This document shows, in pieces, positions 26,008 through 33,839 of a stretch of DNA of 64,000 nt (position 1 is the first letter of the stretch; each line of letters starts with the position of its first letter). The notes beneath the pieces are model-generated. The model searched no databases. It was not told the origin of the DNA and saw nothing but the letters and a program-made list of their open reading frames with translations. The position numbers and the translations under genes were made by a program. The DNA comes from Bradyrhizobium sp. (GTDB lineage Bacteria > Pseudomonadota > Alphaproteobacteria > Rhizobiales > Xanthobacteraceae), in NCBI GenBank assembly GCA_028290305.1, contig JAQGKC010000346.1, forward strand, positions 33,189 to 97,188, read 5' to 3'.

Positions 26008-27627
26008 ATGGGAAACCAGCCAATGAAAATGACTCCAGTAGATGCCCTGACGCACCAGGCGCAAACTCGGCCGAAAAATACGGCATTCGTCTTTCGCGAA
26101 GAAGTCTGGACTTACGAACGGCTTGCGATCGAAGCCGAAAGCCTTGCGCGTGGCCTGGCGGTGCGTGGGGTCGGACTGGGCGATCGCGTCGTCCTTCACA
26201 TGATGAACAGACCCGAAATGATCGTCGCCTATTATGCCTGCTTTCAATTGGGGGCTATCGCGGCACCCTTGCGAACCGCGTTCAAATTCGCGGAAATCGC
26301 ACCCCTTTTGCAGCGATTGAAACCTGCACTCTACATTGGCGAAATGGGCCTCTACGGCAATGTCGCCCCGGTCGATGCCTCGATCCTTGCCCCGAACAAG
26401 CGCTTTGTCGTCAACGGAACCTTCGAGGACCACGGCGTCCAGCCGTGGGAAACGCTATTCGACGTGGCCACTAACGAAAGTTTGTCGGTCTCGCCAGCCT
26501 CGTACGAGCCCGCGGTGTTGATCAACACGTCCGGGACGACGGGCCAGCCCAAATTCGTCATGCATACACCGGCAACGCTGTCTGAAACCCTGGACCTCAC
26601 TATCAAGCATTGGGGATTTTCGGACGATGATGTCATGATCCAGCCATTGCCCTTGGCGCACATGAGCGGGCTCATCAGCTTTCTCGCCTATATCCAGTTC
26701 GGTGTACCCTTTGTGCTGCTCGAGGGCTTTGACGCCGATGTTGTCCTCGACACCATCGAACACCATCGCTGTACCTTGTGTATCGGCTTCCCTGCCCAGT
26801 ATGCGGCGCTGCTCGAGCGCCAGCGAATCCGGCCGCGCAATCTCGCGTCCCTGCGATTCTGCCTGACCGGAGCGGATGTCTGCCCGGTCGATCTGCAGGC
26901 GCAGGTTTCTTCGGCCTTCGGCGCCCCTCTCTACAACCTATGGGGAGCAACGGAAGTCGTTGGATCTCTGACCTTCGGTCTGCAACCCGGGCCGGTTGTG
27001 CGCATCGTGAAGGGCGCGCGCGTTCGGTTGATCGACGATAACGGTGCGGACGTCGCACACGGTGAGACCGGAGAACTCCTGATCCGCGGGGCAAACGTTT
27101 TCACCGGTTACTGGAACGATCCACGAGGGACTGAAGAAAGCCTCGGAGGCGGCTGGTATCGTACCGGCGACCTGATGCGACGGGGCGAAGGTGATGACCT
27201 CTGGTTCGTGTCTCGCAAGAAAGACATCATCATTCGCGGCGGCACCAACATCTCGCCTGTCGAAGTGGAGGAGGCGCTGGTCGCCTGCCATCCCGCGGTC
27301 CAGGAAGCCGCAGTGGTGGGCGTACCGGATGTCGTGTTCGGTCAACGAGTGTTCGGTTTCGTCAAGCTCATAGACGGAACGAAGAAAGCAGTCCATTCCG
27401 AGATTCTCCGCAACGTCGCGACCCGGCTTGCGTCTTATAAGGTTCCGGAGGATCTCGAGATAATCGACGAATTGCCCCGCAACGCGCTGAGCAAGGTCGA
27501 TCGCAACATGCTGCTGATCATGGCGTCCAGGACTGACAGGGCCGGCGGTCCGCGAGTCGGAGATGCGCCTTCGCAGCCGAGACAACCTGATGAGCGGCCG
27601 GCCCGGCGCATCGCCCGGACTAGATAG
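26008..27627 (+). CDS. Class I adenylate-forming enzyme (acyl-CoA synthetase/ligase)
   Basis: This 539-residue ligase activates a carboxylic acid as acyl-AMP and then transfers it to CoA. The ATP P-loop is INTSGTTGQPKFVMH (about residues 170-184). The A5 region reads YNLWGATEVVG, the A7/A8 hinge YRTGDLMRRGEGDDLWFVSRK with DIIIRGGTNISPVEVEEAL, and the catalytic lysine region is PRNALSKVDRNML. ATG 26008 is used (a second is at 26023); further upstream codons run into the divergent promoter region. It is followed by a diheme cytochrome gene. The acid substrate is unknown. Confidence 0.9.
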   Translation: MGNQPMKMTPVDALTHQAQTRPKNTAFVFREEVWTYERLAIEAESLARGLAVRGVGLGDRVVLHMMNRPEMIVAYYACFQLGAIAAPLRTAFKFAEIAPLLQRLKPALYIGEMGLYGNVAPVDASILAPNKRFVVNGTFEDHGVQPWETLFDVATNESLSVSPASYEPAVLINTSGTTGQPKFVMHTPATLSETLDLTIKHWGFSDDDVMIQPLPLAHMSGLISFLAYIQFGVPFVLLEGFDADVVLDTIEHHRCTLCIGFPAQYAALLERQRIRPRNLASLRFCLTGADVCPVDLQAQVSSAFGAPLYNLWGATEVVGSLTFGLQPGPVVRIVKGARVRLIDDNGADVAHGETGELLIRGANVFTGYWNDPRGTEESLGGGWYRTGDLMRRGEGDDLWFVSRKKDIIIRGGTNISPVEVEEALVACHPAVQEAAVVGVPDVVFGQRVFGFVKLIDGTKKAVHSEILRNVATRLASYKVPEDLEIIDELPRNALSKVDRNMLLIMASRTDRAGGPRVGDAPSQPRQPDERPARRIARTR

Positions 27628-27802
27628 AACCCTTTACAGAAAACCGAACAGCCAGTGGCGGTATCACCCGCCATTGGCGTCGCCGATTTTGCGTGCCGCC
27701 GGTTGCGGCCGCGGCAGAGTCCTTCCGGTTGCTGGCTTGCCTCATGACAGCGGCCGCCCATCGCCGGTGATCATCTCGCTCGACATGTTTAGGGGATGCA
27801 CC

Positions 27803-28753
27803 ATGTTTAATTTTCTTGGTCTGATATTATTGATCACTACTGCCGTGCTGCTGTCCTGGGCGAGCCTTCGCGCCTGGCGGACAAAGAATAATTTCTTGAA
27901 ATGGGGAGGAGCGGGCCTGGCAGCTCTGTTGTCGGCTGCCTTTACTTTGGTAAGCGTGGTCGCACTCGTCGGGCTAGTTAAGTTGCATGCCCGGAGCGCC
28001 CCGGCTCCGGACTTAAAGGTCGCGGGCACGCCCGAACAGATTCGGCGCGGTCAGGATATCTCCAACGGCTTCTGTAGTGCTTGCCACTCAAAAACCGGTA
28101 CACTTACGGGCGGTCTCGACGTCGGCGAAGATTTTCCGGTGCCTATCGGATCGTTTGTGTCTTCTAACCTCACGCCCGCCGGACAATTAAGTCACTGGTC
28201 GGATGGCGACATTTTTCGAGCAATTCGCAACGGCGTCGACAAAGACGAGCGCTGGCTGATCATCATGTCCTACACCAATTCCGGCAAACTGAGCGATGAC
28301 GATACACGGGCCGTCATTGCCTATATTCGCAGTCTGCCGGCTGCCGGGAAGCAAACTGAGAATCCGCCGGATCATCTCAACCTGTTGGGGGTCGTTATGC
28401 TGGGTGCAGGCATGCTTCCCCGGGGTAAGCCGGTATTTACCGGTATCGTCACGGCACCGCCAAAGAGTCCCGCTTTGCAGTATGGCGAATATATCCTGTC
28501 GTATCAGGATTGCCGCGCATGCCACGGCGACAAGTTGACCGGCGGTGTGCTCGGTCAGTTGGGACCTCTCGGGCCTGACCTTGGTCTTGTGAAGGGATGG
28601 AAGCTCGAGGAATTTATCACCACCATGCGTACCGGCATCGATCCTAACGGCCATCAACTCAGTGAGCGGATGCCGTGGCGGCCTGTTGGAAGAATGGGTG
28701 ATGAAGAACTCCATGCGGTCTACGAGTATCTGACGCACTTGCCGGGTTCTTGA
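27803..28753 (+). CDS. Membrane-anchored diheme c-type cytochrome
   Basis: This 316-residue protein has two N-terminal hydrophobic segments (residues 3-20 and 36-60), the second probably anchoring it in the inner membrane, and two periplasmic cytochrome c domains. Heme motifs are CSACH (residues 91-95) and CRACH (237-241). The ATG at 27803 follows AGGGG at 27791-27795. It resembles the cytochrome subunits that accept electrons from alcohol, aldehyde or sorbose/gluconate dehydrogenases. No such dehydrogenase is adjacent, so its donor must be encoded elsewhere or be the flavoenzyme further downstream; both are guesses. Confidence 0.87.
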   Translation: MFNFLGLILLITTAVLLSWASLRAWRTKNNFLKWGGAGLAALLSAAFTLVSVVALVGLVKLHARSAPAPDLKVAGTPEQIRRGQDISNGFCSACHSKTGTLTGGLDVGEDFPVPIGSFVSSNLTPAGQLSHWSDGDIFRAIRNGVDKDERWLIIMSYTNSGKLSDDDTRAVIAYIRSLPAAGKQTENPPDHLNLLGVVMLGAGMLPRGKPVFTGIVTAPPKSPALQYGEYILSYQDCRACHGDKLTGGVLGQLGPLGPDLGLVKGWKLEEFITTMRTGIDPNGHQLSERMPWRPVGRMGDEELHAVYEYLTHLPGS

Positions 28754-29124
28754 GACATCTTGGCGCGATCTCAGAACAAGGCTCCGTGAGCCCGGGCGGC
28801 AAGGCAAGCGTGGCTGGAAATCTTTGGGATCACGGAGATTTCACCGAACGCCGCGATTGAACACATATCTGGAACCCGGCGCATTACTGGCGGAGGCGCG
28901 TCCTCGAAGCCTATGCGAATCTGTGGCGATGGATCTTGGTTGCAGCGCTCGAACGTTCGGCGGAAATGCTCAGAAATCTTCTCCGAAATAGCGAGCTGCA
29001 GAGGTGGCGGCGAAAATACGGCGTCCCCAAGCTGCGGTTGTAACCACATTTTCCATTGAAGAGATCATCCCGTAACAGGCAGCCACCAGAGTTCTTCCGC
29101 AAACAGCTTGCGGGAGCACATCTT
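28754..29124. other. Intergenic stretch without a recognisable gene
   Basis: No protein-like reading frame with a ribosome-binding site was seen on either strand. A weak hairpin with perfect 7-bp arms, GAAATCT (28817-28823) and AGATTTC (28836-28842), lies after the cytochrome gene, but no T-run follows, so it is not called a terminator. The final part must hold the promoter of the DUF1127 gene. Confidence 0.5.
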
Positions 29125-29835
29125 ATGCCGGGAATGCATTCATCTGTATCAGTGAACCGAGTTGTCAGTCGAAACAACGCCCCGAGCGGCGAAGAAATCC
29201 GCTTCGGCTTGCGCGGCTGGCCGAACGTTGCGTATGAGAAATTAACGCCGGTTCCACGGCCGGATTTGGCAGCCGCGGATTCGCTTCCCGGCGAGATGCC
29301 GTCGATGACGGCAGCAGATCGTCAGAAGACCGGGATTTGGTCGTCGATCTTCAATTCTCTCATGGAAGGTTTCGCTCTGTACGGCGCATCTGTGCATCCG
29401 ACGGCGTGCTTTCCCGTCATGCTTCATTCCAACGAAGGGAAAATCCTGCAACCGAGGGATATCTCCAGACGCCAGCGGCGCGGATTTGTATCGTTGGTTT
29501 CGACGACAGCAAGTCACGACGGCACGGTGCTACCGAGACCTGAACGCGAAGCCAATCAAGCCACGCCGGCTGGATTCGAGGCGGCCTTCGCTGACGATAG
29601 CTTGCGCGAATCTGGTGGCGTCACATCGCTTCGCATCAGTCGGTCAAGCCGCTGGAATTGGCTTACTCTGCCCCGGGAGGCCGTTGTAATTCTTTGGACG
29701 CGTGGGCGCCGGGAGCGAAAGATCAGAAGGGCTGCCGCCGCTTTGGCGGAACTCGATGATCGGACATTGCGGGATATGGGCATTCCCCACCGATCCCACA
29801 TCGAGCAGGTCGTGAGGTACTGCCATGATTGCTGA
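29125..29835 (+). CDS. DUF1127-containing protein with a long N-terminal extension
   Basis: This 236-residue protein ends in a DUF1127 (YjiS-like) module, WTRGRRERKIRRAAAALAELDDRTLRDMGIPHRSHIE, at about residues 190-228. DUF1127 proteins are normally 50-80 residues; the first 180 residues here are low in secondary-structure signals and unlike any family I recognise. ATG 29125 follows GGGAG; a TTG at 29056 would add 23 residues. Small DUF1127 proteins in other alphaproteobacteria have been linked to RNA turnover and phosphate or carbon metabolism. A role for this long version is unknown. Confidence 0.6.
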   Translation: MPGMHSSVSVNRVVSRNNAPSGEEIRFGLRGWPNVAYEKLTPVPRPDLAAADSLPGEMPSMTAADRQKTGIWSSIFNSLMEGFALYGASVHPTACFPVMLHSNEGKILQPRDISRRQRRGFVSLVSTTASHDGTVLPRPEREANQATPAGFEAAFADDSLRESGGVTSLRISRSSRWNWLTLPREAVVILWTRGRRERKIRRAAAALAELDDRTLRDMGIPHRSHIEQVVRYCHDC

Positions 29836-29983
29836 TGTGGTCGACTATGCAATTGCCGGATTCGGTTTCGTGAGTGCGGTGGGCCGCGTGATCATTTTCA
29901 CGAGAATCGCAGCCAGCATGAAGCCCGGTCTGATGAAAAAGTGGACTAAACGGCGGGATCATTGCCGAACCCCTCATGACTGA
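29825..29983 (+). CDS. Possible 52-residue membrane peptide overlapping the DUF1127 gene
   Basis: An ATG at 29825, 11 bp inside the 3' end of the DUF1127 gene, opens a frame of 52 codons. It has one hydrophobic segment (YAIAGFGFVSAVGRVIIF, residues 8-25) followed by a basic tail (KPGLMKKWTKRRDH). The overlap and the sequence pattern (helix then positive charges) fit a real short membrane protein, but there is no independent support. Confidence 0.3.
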   Translation: MIADVVDYAIAGFGFVSAVGRVIIFTRIAASMKPGLMKKWTKRRDHCRTPHD

Positions 29984-30270
29984 CTCAGGCTGCTTTCGGG
30001 GCGCGTCTATTCGCGTCGACACTCTTCTTGTCGCGATTGATCTCTGACAACTATCGCTCGCGGCCGCACAGACCGGACGCCTCAGAGGTCGTTCTTGAGC
30101 GCAATCCGATAGCGAGGCTTCCCGGCGCGCCACCCTGTTCGGACGTTCTTCGCCGCACAGGTCTCATTACAAACATAACGCGTGCTTTCTGCCTTCTGCC
30201 AAGCAGAGGCGACGAAGATCTTATTCTTGCTGCGTCCTGTTAGCCGGCAAAAACGCGATTTTTGCTTGAT

Positions 30271-30903
30271 TTAAGACGGGGGGCGATCTCGCAGTAAAGC
30301 CCGGCTAGCCTCACCGCAGAGCCAGCGCTCGGCCCGCTCAAAGCTCCACTTGTTCTCGTCATGCAGAGTGAAAAGTCCGGAATAACCAAAATAGAACCAG
30401 AACACATCGACCGCCTCATTCAGCTCGATGCCCTCACGCAAGGCGCCCAGATTCATAAGACGTTGGGCAATCGGCAGGAACGCGTTGCGGTAGCGGGTCG
30501 TCGCAACGGCCAGGCTATCGCAAATGGCCCTGTCGTGTGGCGCCGTGTTGAGCAGCACGCGCATGACATCGCCGAACTCTTCCCGCATATTCCTGACGGC
30601 AGCCGCAACCAGGCAGAGAATAGCCGTAGGGTCGTCCATTTCCTCGACGCGTCTGATCGTCGCCTCGATGATCGGGTCGGTAGTCACAGTCTCCATCAGG
30701 GTGCGCAGCAGGCCTTGTTTTCCGCCCGACACCGCGTAGACGGTCGCGGGTGCTACCCGGGCGGCCGCAGCAATATCGTCGACTTTGGTCGCGAAATAGC
30801 CGCGTTCGCTGAACAGCCGGCGAGCGGCCGCGACGATCGCCTGCCGAGTGGCCTCGGCATACTCCTCACGCCGGGTGATTCCGACGGTTTGGCCGTTGGC
30901 CAT
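30271..30903 (-). CDS. TetR/AcrR-family transcriptional regulator
   Basis: This 210-residue protein has an N-terminal TetR HTH, RQAIVAAARRLFSERGYFATKVDDIAAAARVAPATVYAVSGGKQGLL (about residues 20-66), and a helical ligand domain. The second position of the recognition region reads VYAVSGGK where most members have VYxHFxSK, but the frame is intact. It stands alone between unrelated genes and probably controls a target elsewhere or the divergently placed response regulator region; no operator was recognised. Confidence 0.87.
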   Translation of the reverse strand: MANGQTVGITRREEYAEATRQAIVAAARRLFSERGYFATKVDDIAAAARVAPATVYAVSGGKQGLLRTLMETVTTDPIIEATIRRVEEMDDPTAILCLVAAAVRNMREEFGDVMRVLLNTAPHDRAICDSLAVATTRYRNAFLPIAQRLMNLGALREGIELNEAVDVFWFYFGYSGLFTLHDENKWSFERAERWLCGEASRALLRDRPPS

Positions 30904-31072
30904 GATGTTGCCTCAAGTCAGTGCCTTACTCAGTTGAAAATAGTCTGACTCTGATTATTGCGTCAACGGCATTGATGCTAGATATGCTCTCTGAAATTTG
31001 TATTGCGGTGCGGAAGACGGGCTCTATAGATTCCCATCCCTATAGCTTCCAACGGCTTCAGAGAAATCGAAG

Positions 31073-31918
31073 ATGACCGTAAGGACCGCAATTCCGTCGA
31101 TGAACCGCGGCGGCCAACCTGTGCACGGCGAAGCAGCTGGGCTCGGCAAAGGCGGATTCGAGGCGTTCGACCAGCCAGATCAGAAGGCCAACGCGGAACG
31201 CGGCCAGCCGACATGCCTCGTTGTCGAGGACGACCGCACCATGCGGCAGTTGGTGATCAACTACCTTGAGGAGCATGACATCAAGGCCATCTCCGCCTCC
31301 GGACGCGAAGAGGTGGCTGCCTTGTTTTCGGGCAACGAGCCCAGCCTGGTGATCCTAGATCTGCGGCTTGGCCAAGACGACGGTCTCGATCTACTCCGCG
31401 AGATTCGGTCACACTCTGACGTTCCAGTGATCATCACCACAGGTCATCGCCGGGACGAAATCGATCGGGTGGTTGGACTGGAACTCGGCGCTGACGACTA
31501 CATCACCAAGCCGTTCGGTCTGAGGGAACTGCTGGCGCGCATCCGAGCGGTGCTGCGCCGGCGGGAAGCTGGACAGGTAGCAGCCCAGCGAGACTCGGAA
31601 AGAGGCCGCTGCCGATTTGGCGACTGGCAGCTTGATCGGCGCAACCGGCGCCTCAGTGATTCCAGCGGAGTTCCGGTTGCGCTGACGAAGGGCGAATATG
31701 CGCTGCTGATTGCGTTTCTCGACGCCCCGCAGCGACCGCTCTCCCGTGAACACCTTCTGCAGGCAACCCGCATCCACGAAGATGTCTTCGACCGCAGTAT
31801 CGACGTGCAGGTGCTGCGCCTGCGACGCAAGCTGGAGACCAATCCAAACGCGCCACGGGTCATCTTGACCGAACGCGGCGTCGGCTACGTGTTTGCGCTG
31901 CCCGTCGAACCACTCTGA
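31073..31918 (+). CDS. OmpR-family response regulator
   Basis: This 281-residue protein has a 45-residue extension, then a receiver domain (about 47-160) with acidic pocket VVEDD, phospho-Asp in VILDLRLGQDDG, and Lys in DDYITKPFGLREL. A trans_reg_C winged helix follows (about 185-278) with TKGEYALLIAFLDAPQRPLSREHLL and a DVQVLRLRRKLE recognition region. No sensor kinase is next to it, so it is an orphan regulator; the hybrid kinases at 23.2 and 33.8 kb are possible partners. An alternative start at MNRGG (10 codons in) exists. Confidence 0.88.
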   Translation: MTVRTAIPSMNRGGQPVHGEAAGLGKGGFEAFDQPDQKANAERGQPTCLVVEDDRTMRQLVINYLEEHDIKAISASGREEVAALFSGNEPSLVILDLRLGQDDGLDLLREIRSHSDVPVIITTGHRRDEIDRVVGLELGADDYITKPFGLRELLARIRAVLRRREAGQVAAQRDSERGRCRFGDWQLDRRNRRLSDSSGVPVALTKGEYALLIAFLDAPQRPLSREHLLQATRIHEDVFDRSIDVQVLRLRRKLETNPNAPRVILTERGVGYVFALPVEPL

Positions 31919-32106
31919 TGATGGCGTGTCGAACAGAACGACAAGCGACTGCCTGGCGAACTCCGCGATCCGCAGCGGTATCCACTTCCGGAACGAGAAA
32001 GGCAGCGCGCCGCATTACAACCGTAGCCTTAATCTCCCGAGCTGGAATGTTACGGCAACATGCGTATTGCAAAATCTCCCGAGCCAACCGTTTTTGGGAG
32101 AAGTTA

Positions 32107-32562
32107 ATGCAGTTCGAGAAGCAGTTGCCTGGCGACCGGTCACCGCTCATGCTTGCCATGCGCGGAGATGCGAGGATAATAACTCAGAGATACGCTGCAG
32201 CAGAAGCTGGCACGACCTTCGTTGGACGATCCACAGCCTCGGGGTCGCGCGTCCGATCATACCCGAATCGTCGCGCCCCGGCTAAAGACTGGCTCATCAG
32301 CGACGATAGAACGCTGCGGACGTCGTCAGGGGAGGATGCGTGGTGGCGCGCAATCTCCGCGGCGGTGATTGGGCTGACCGCAAAGGTTATCGGGCGCTTT
32401 GCCACGTTCGGTGACGTCGCATTTTCGGGCTTCCTGCTCGCGGTGTTGTCCTGGACGTTTTCGCAGGCTCTCGCGGGCTGCGCTGCCTATGCCGAAGCGA
32501 TGTATCCGAATTTTGGAGACTTGGACGAACACAGAGATCGCCATGTACCTAATTGCGAATGA
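32107..32562 (+). CDS. Uncharacterised protein with one transmembrane segment
   Basis: I do not recognise this 151-residue protein. It is hydrophilic and basic up to about residue 75, then has one long hydrophobic stretch, VAFSGFLLAVLSWTFSQALAG (about 103-123), and a charged tail. The ATG at 32107 follows TGGGAGAAG at a good distance; the frame is open back to 31918 but that extension is arginine-rich and lacks a ribosome-binding site. Upstream, a 12-bp direct repeat AATCTCCCGAGC occurs at 32031 and 32073. A DUF1127 module continues in the same frame right after its stop. Confidence 0.5.
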   Translation: MQFEKQLPGDRSPLMLAMRGDARIITQRYAAAEAGTTFVGRSTASGSRVRSYPNRRAPAKDWLISDDRTLRTSSGEDAWWRAISAAVIGLTAKVIGRFATFGDVAFSGFLLAVLSWTFSQALAGCAAYAEAMYPNFGDLDEHRDRHVPNCE

Positions 32563-32622
32563 CGAGTTCGGAGCGCTCGGCCCACTACCGCGATCGCGTC
32601 AGAACCAGTCCAGCGCAATAAC

Positions 32623-32799
32623 TTGGAGCGCGTCTATCACGTCACTTGTTGTCAAATTTCGATCGAGAAGCACGGAGAGAGGCACAGGCGCATGGCGATT
32701 ATGGAGCTGCGGGCTCTCGACAATCGAACCCTGCGAGACATCGGCATCTCTCGCTGCGGCATCGAATTCTTTGCGAGGCGTGGAGACCGTTGCGAATGA
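32623..32799 (+). CDS. DUF1127 module, small gene or C-terminal remnant
   Basis: In the same frame as the preceding protein but after its TGA (32560-32562), the sequence encodes MAIMELRALDNRTLRDIGIS followed by RCGIEFFARRGDRCE, a clear DUF1127 domain. A TTG at 32623 would give 58 residues; the ATG at 32692 would give only the core. Because the neighbour at 29125 has DUF1127 as its C-terminal part, the TGA may have split a once longer gene; alternatively this is an independent small gene. The stop overlaps an ATG of the next gene (ATGA at 32796). Confidence 0.5.
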   Translation: MERVYHVTCCQISIEKHGERHRRMAIMELRALDNRTLRDIGISRCGIEFFARRGDRCE

Positions 32800-33839
32800 T
32801 GCGATCGTGGTCGCCGGCCTTGTGTCGGCGACACCATCTGAAAACTGCGTTTGCGCGCGGGCCGGTGGTGTCGACCATCATGCGAGCGCGCCGCGGGCGG
32901 CTGTGGATCTGTCTGGCGTTGCTGTTTCTCTTGGCAAGTGGAGCGACCGCGCAAGCTCCCGATCATCAGTCTTCGGACCCAGGGTCGTTGGCCGACCAGG
33001 AACCGATAACACCCATTCCGTCACCGCCTGTGGCTGATCCGCAGAAGTTGGCGCTCGGAGAGCGTCTGTTCGGCGACCCGCGCTTGTCCGGTGACGGGAA
33101 GCTCGCATGCTCCTCCTGTCACGACCTGCAAACCAATGGTGCCAGCGGTGGCCGAAGAGCCGCGGCCCATGACGGGTCGAAACCTCCCTTCGACACGCTG
33201 ACCGTCTTCAATGCGGCGCTCAATTTTCGGCTGAATTGGGAGGGCAACTTTCGGGCGCTCGGGGCGCAGGTCGAGTCGTCATTGGAAAATCCAGCGAATA
33301 TGCGGACGAGCGTTGACGAAGTTCTCGGCAAGTTGAACGCCGATCCGCAGATGGTGCAACAGTTTCGTGCCGCCTACGGCCGGGCGCCGGATCGTACCAG
33401 CTTCCTGGACGCTCTCGTGACCTTTGAACGGTCGTTGCTTACACCGGGAAGCCGGTTTGACCGTTGGCTCGGCGGCGATGCGTCGGCGCTTTCGCCCCAG
33501 GAAATGCATGGCTATCAACTGTTCAAGTCACTCGGCTGCAGTTCTTGCCATCAGGGTGCGAATGTTGGGGGCAATCTCTTCGAACGGCAGGGAATCTTCC
33601 GTCCGCTCGTCCAGGCGAAACCCGAGATTGTGCGGGTGCCGAGCCTGCGCAACGTGGCGGCGACGTCGCCTTATTTTCATGACGGCAGCACACCGACCCT
33701 CGAGGAGGCCGTGCACAAAATGGCTGCGGCGCAGCTCGATCGGACCCTGTCGGATCAACAGGTCGATTCCATCGTTGCTTTCCTGAAGACGCTGACCGGG
33801 ACCTATCGCGGCGCCCCGATTGTTGGAACGCCGCAATGA
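32796..33839 (+). CDS. Diheme cytochrome c peroxidase / MauG-family protein
   Basis: This 347-residue protein carries heme motifs CSSCH at residues 105-109 and 248-252, with FDTLTVFNAALNF and FHDGSTPTLEEAV as family landmarks. A Sec signal RLWICLALLFLLASGATAQ (about residues 35-53) places it in the periplasm. ATG 32796 has TGGAGA upstream and overlaps the preceding stop; an ATG at 32880, nearer the signal peptide, is an alternative start (319 residues). Members reduce hydrogen peroxide or oxidise other substrates. It is coupled by an ATGA overlap to a membrane kinase gene. Confidence 0.87.
   Translation: MMRSWSPALCRRHHLKTAFARGPVVSTIMRARRGRLWICLALLFLLASGATAQAPDHQSSDPGSLADQEPITPIPSPPVADPQKLALGERLFGDPRLSGDGKLACSSCHDLQTNGASGGRRAAAHDGSKPPFDTLTVFNAALNFRLNWEGNFRALGAQVESSLENPANMRTSVDEVLGKLNADPQMVQQFRAAYGRAPDRTSFLDALVTFERSLLTPGSRFDRWLGGDASALSPQEMHGYQLFKSLGCSSCHQGANVGGNLFERQGIFRPLVQAKPEIVRVPSLRNVAATSPYFHDGSTPTLEEAVHKMAAAQLDRTLSDQQVDSIVAFLKTLTGTYRGAPIVGTPQ

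Noticed and set aside
27652..27677. Hairpin CCAGTGGCGG / CCGCCATTGG between ligase and cytochrome genes as a terminator
   Set aside because: The stem contains a G-T pair and no T-run follows; could be chance in GC-rich DNA.
30037..30050. TTGATCTCTGACAA as a further FixK-type box
   Set aside because: One mismatch in the second half-site and no gene at a suitable distance with a stress function.
32399..33037. 212-codon plus-strand frame overlapping the DUF1127 module and the MauG-family gene
   Set aside because: The DUF1127 and heme-protein frames have family motifs; this one is serine/arginine-rich shadow sequence.
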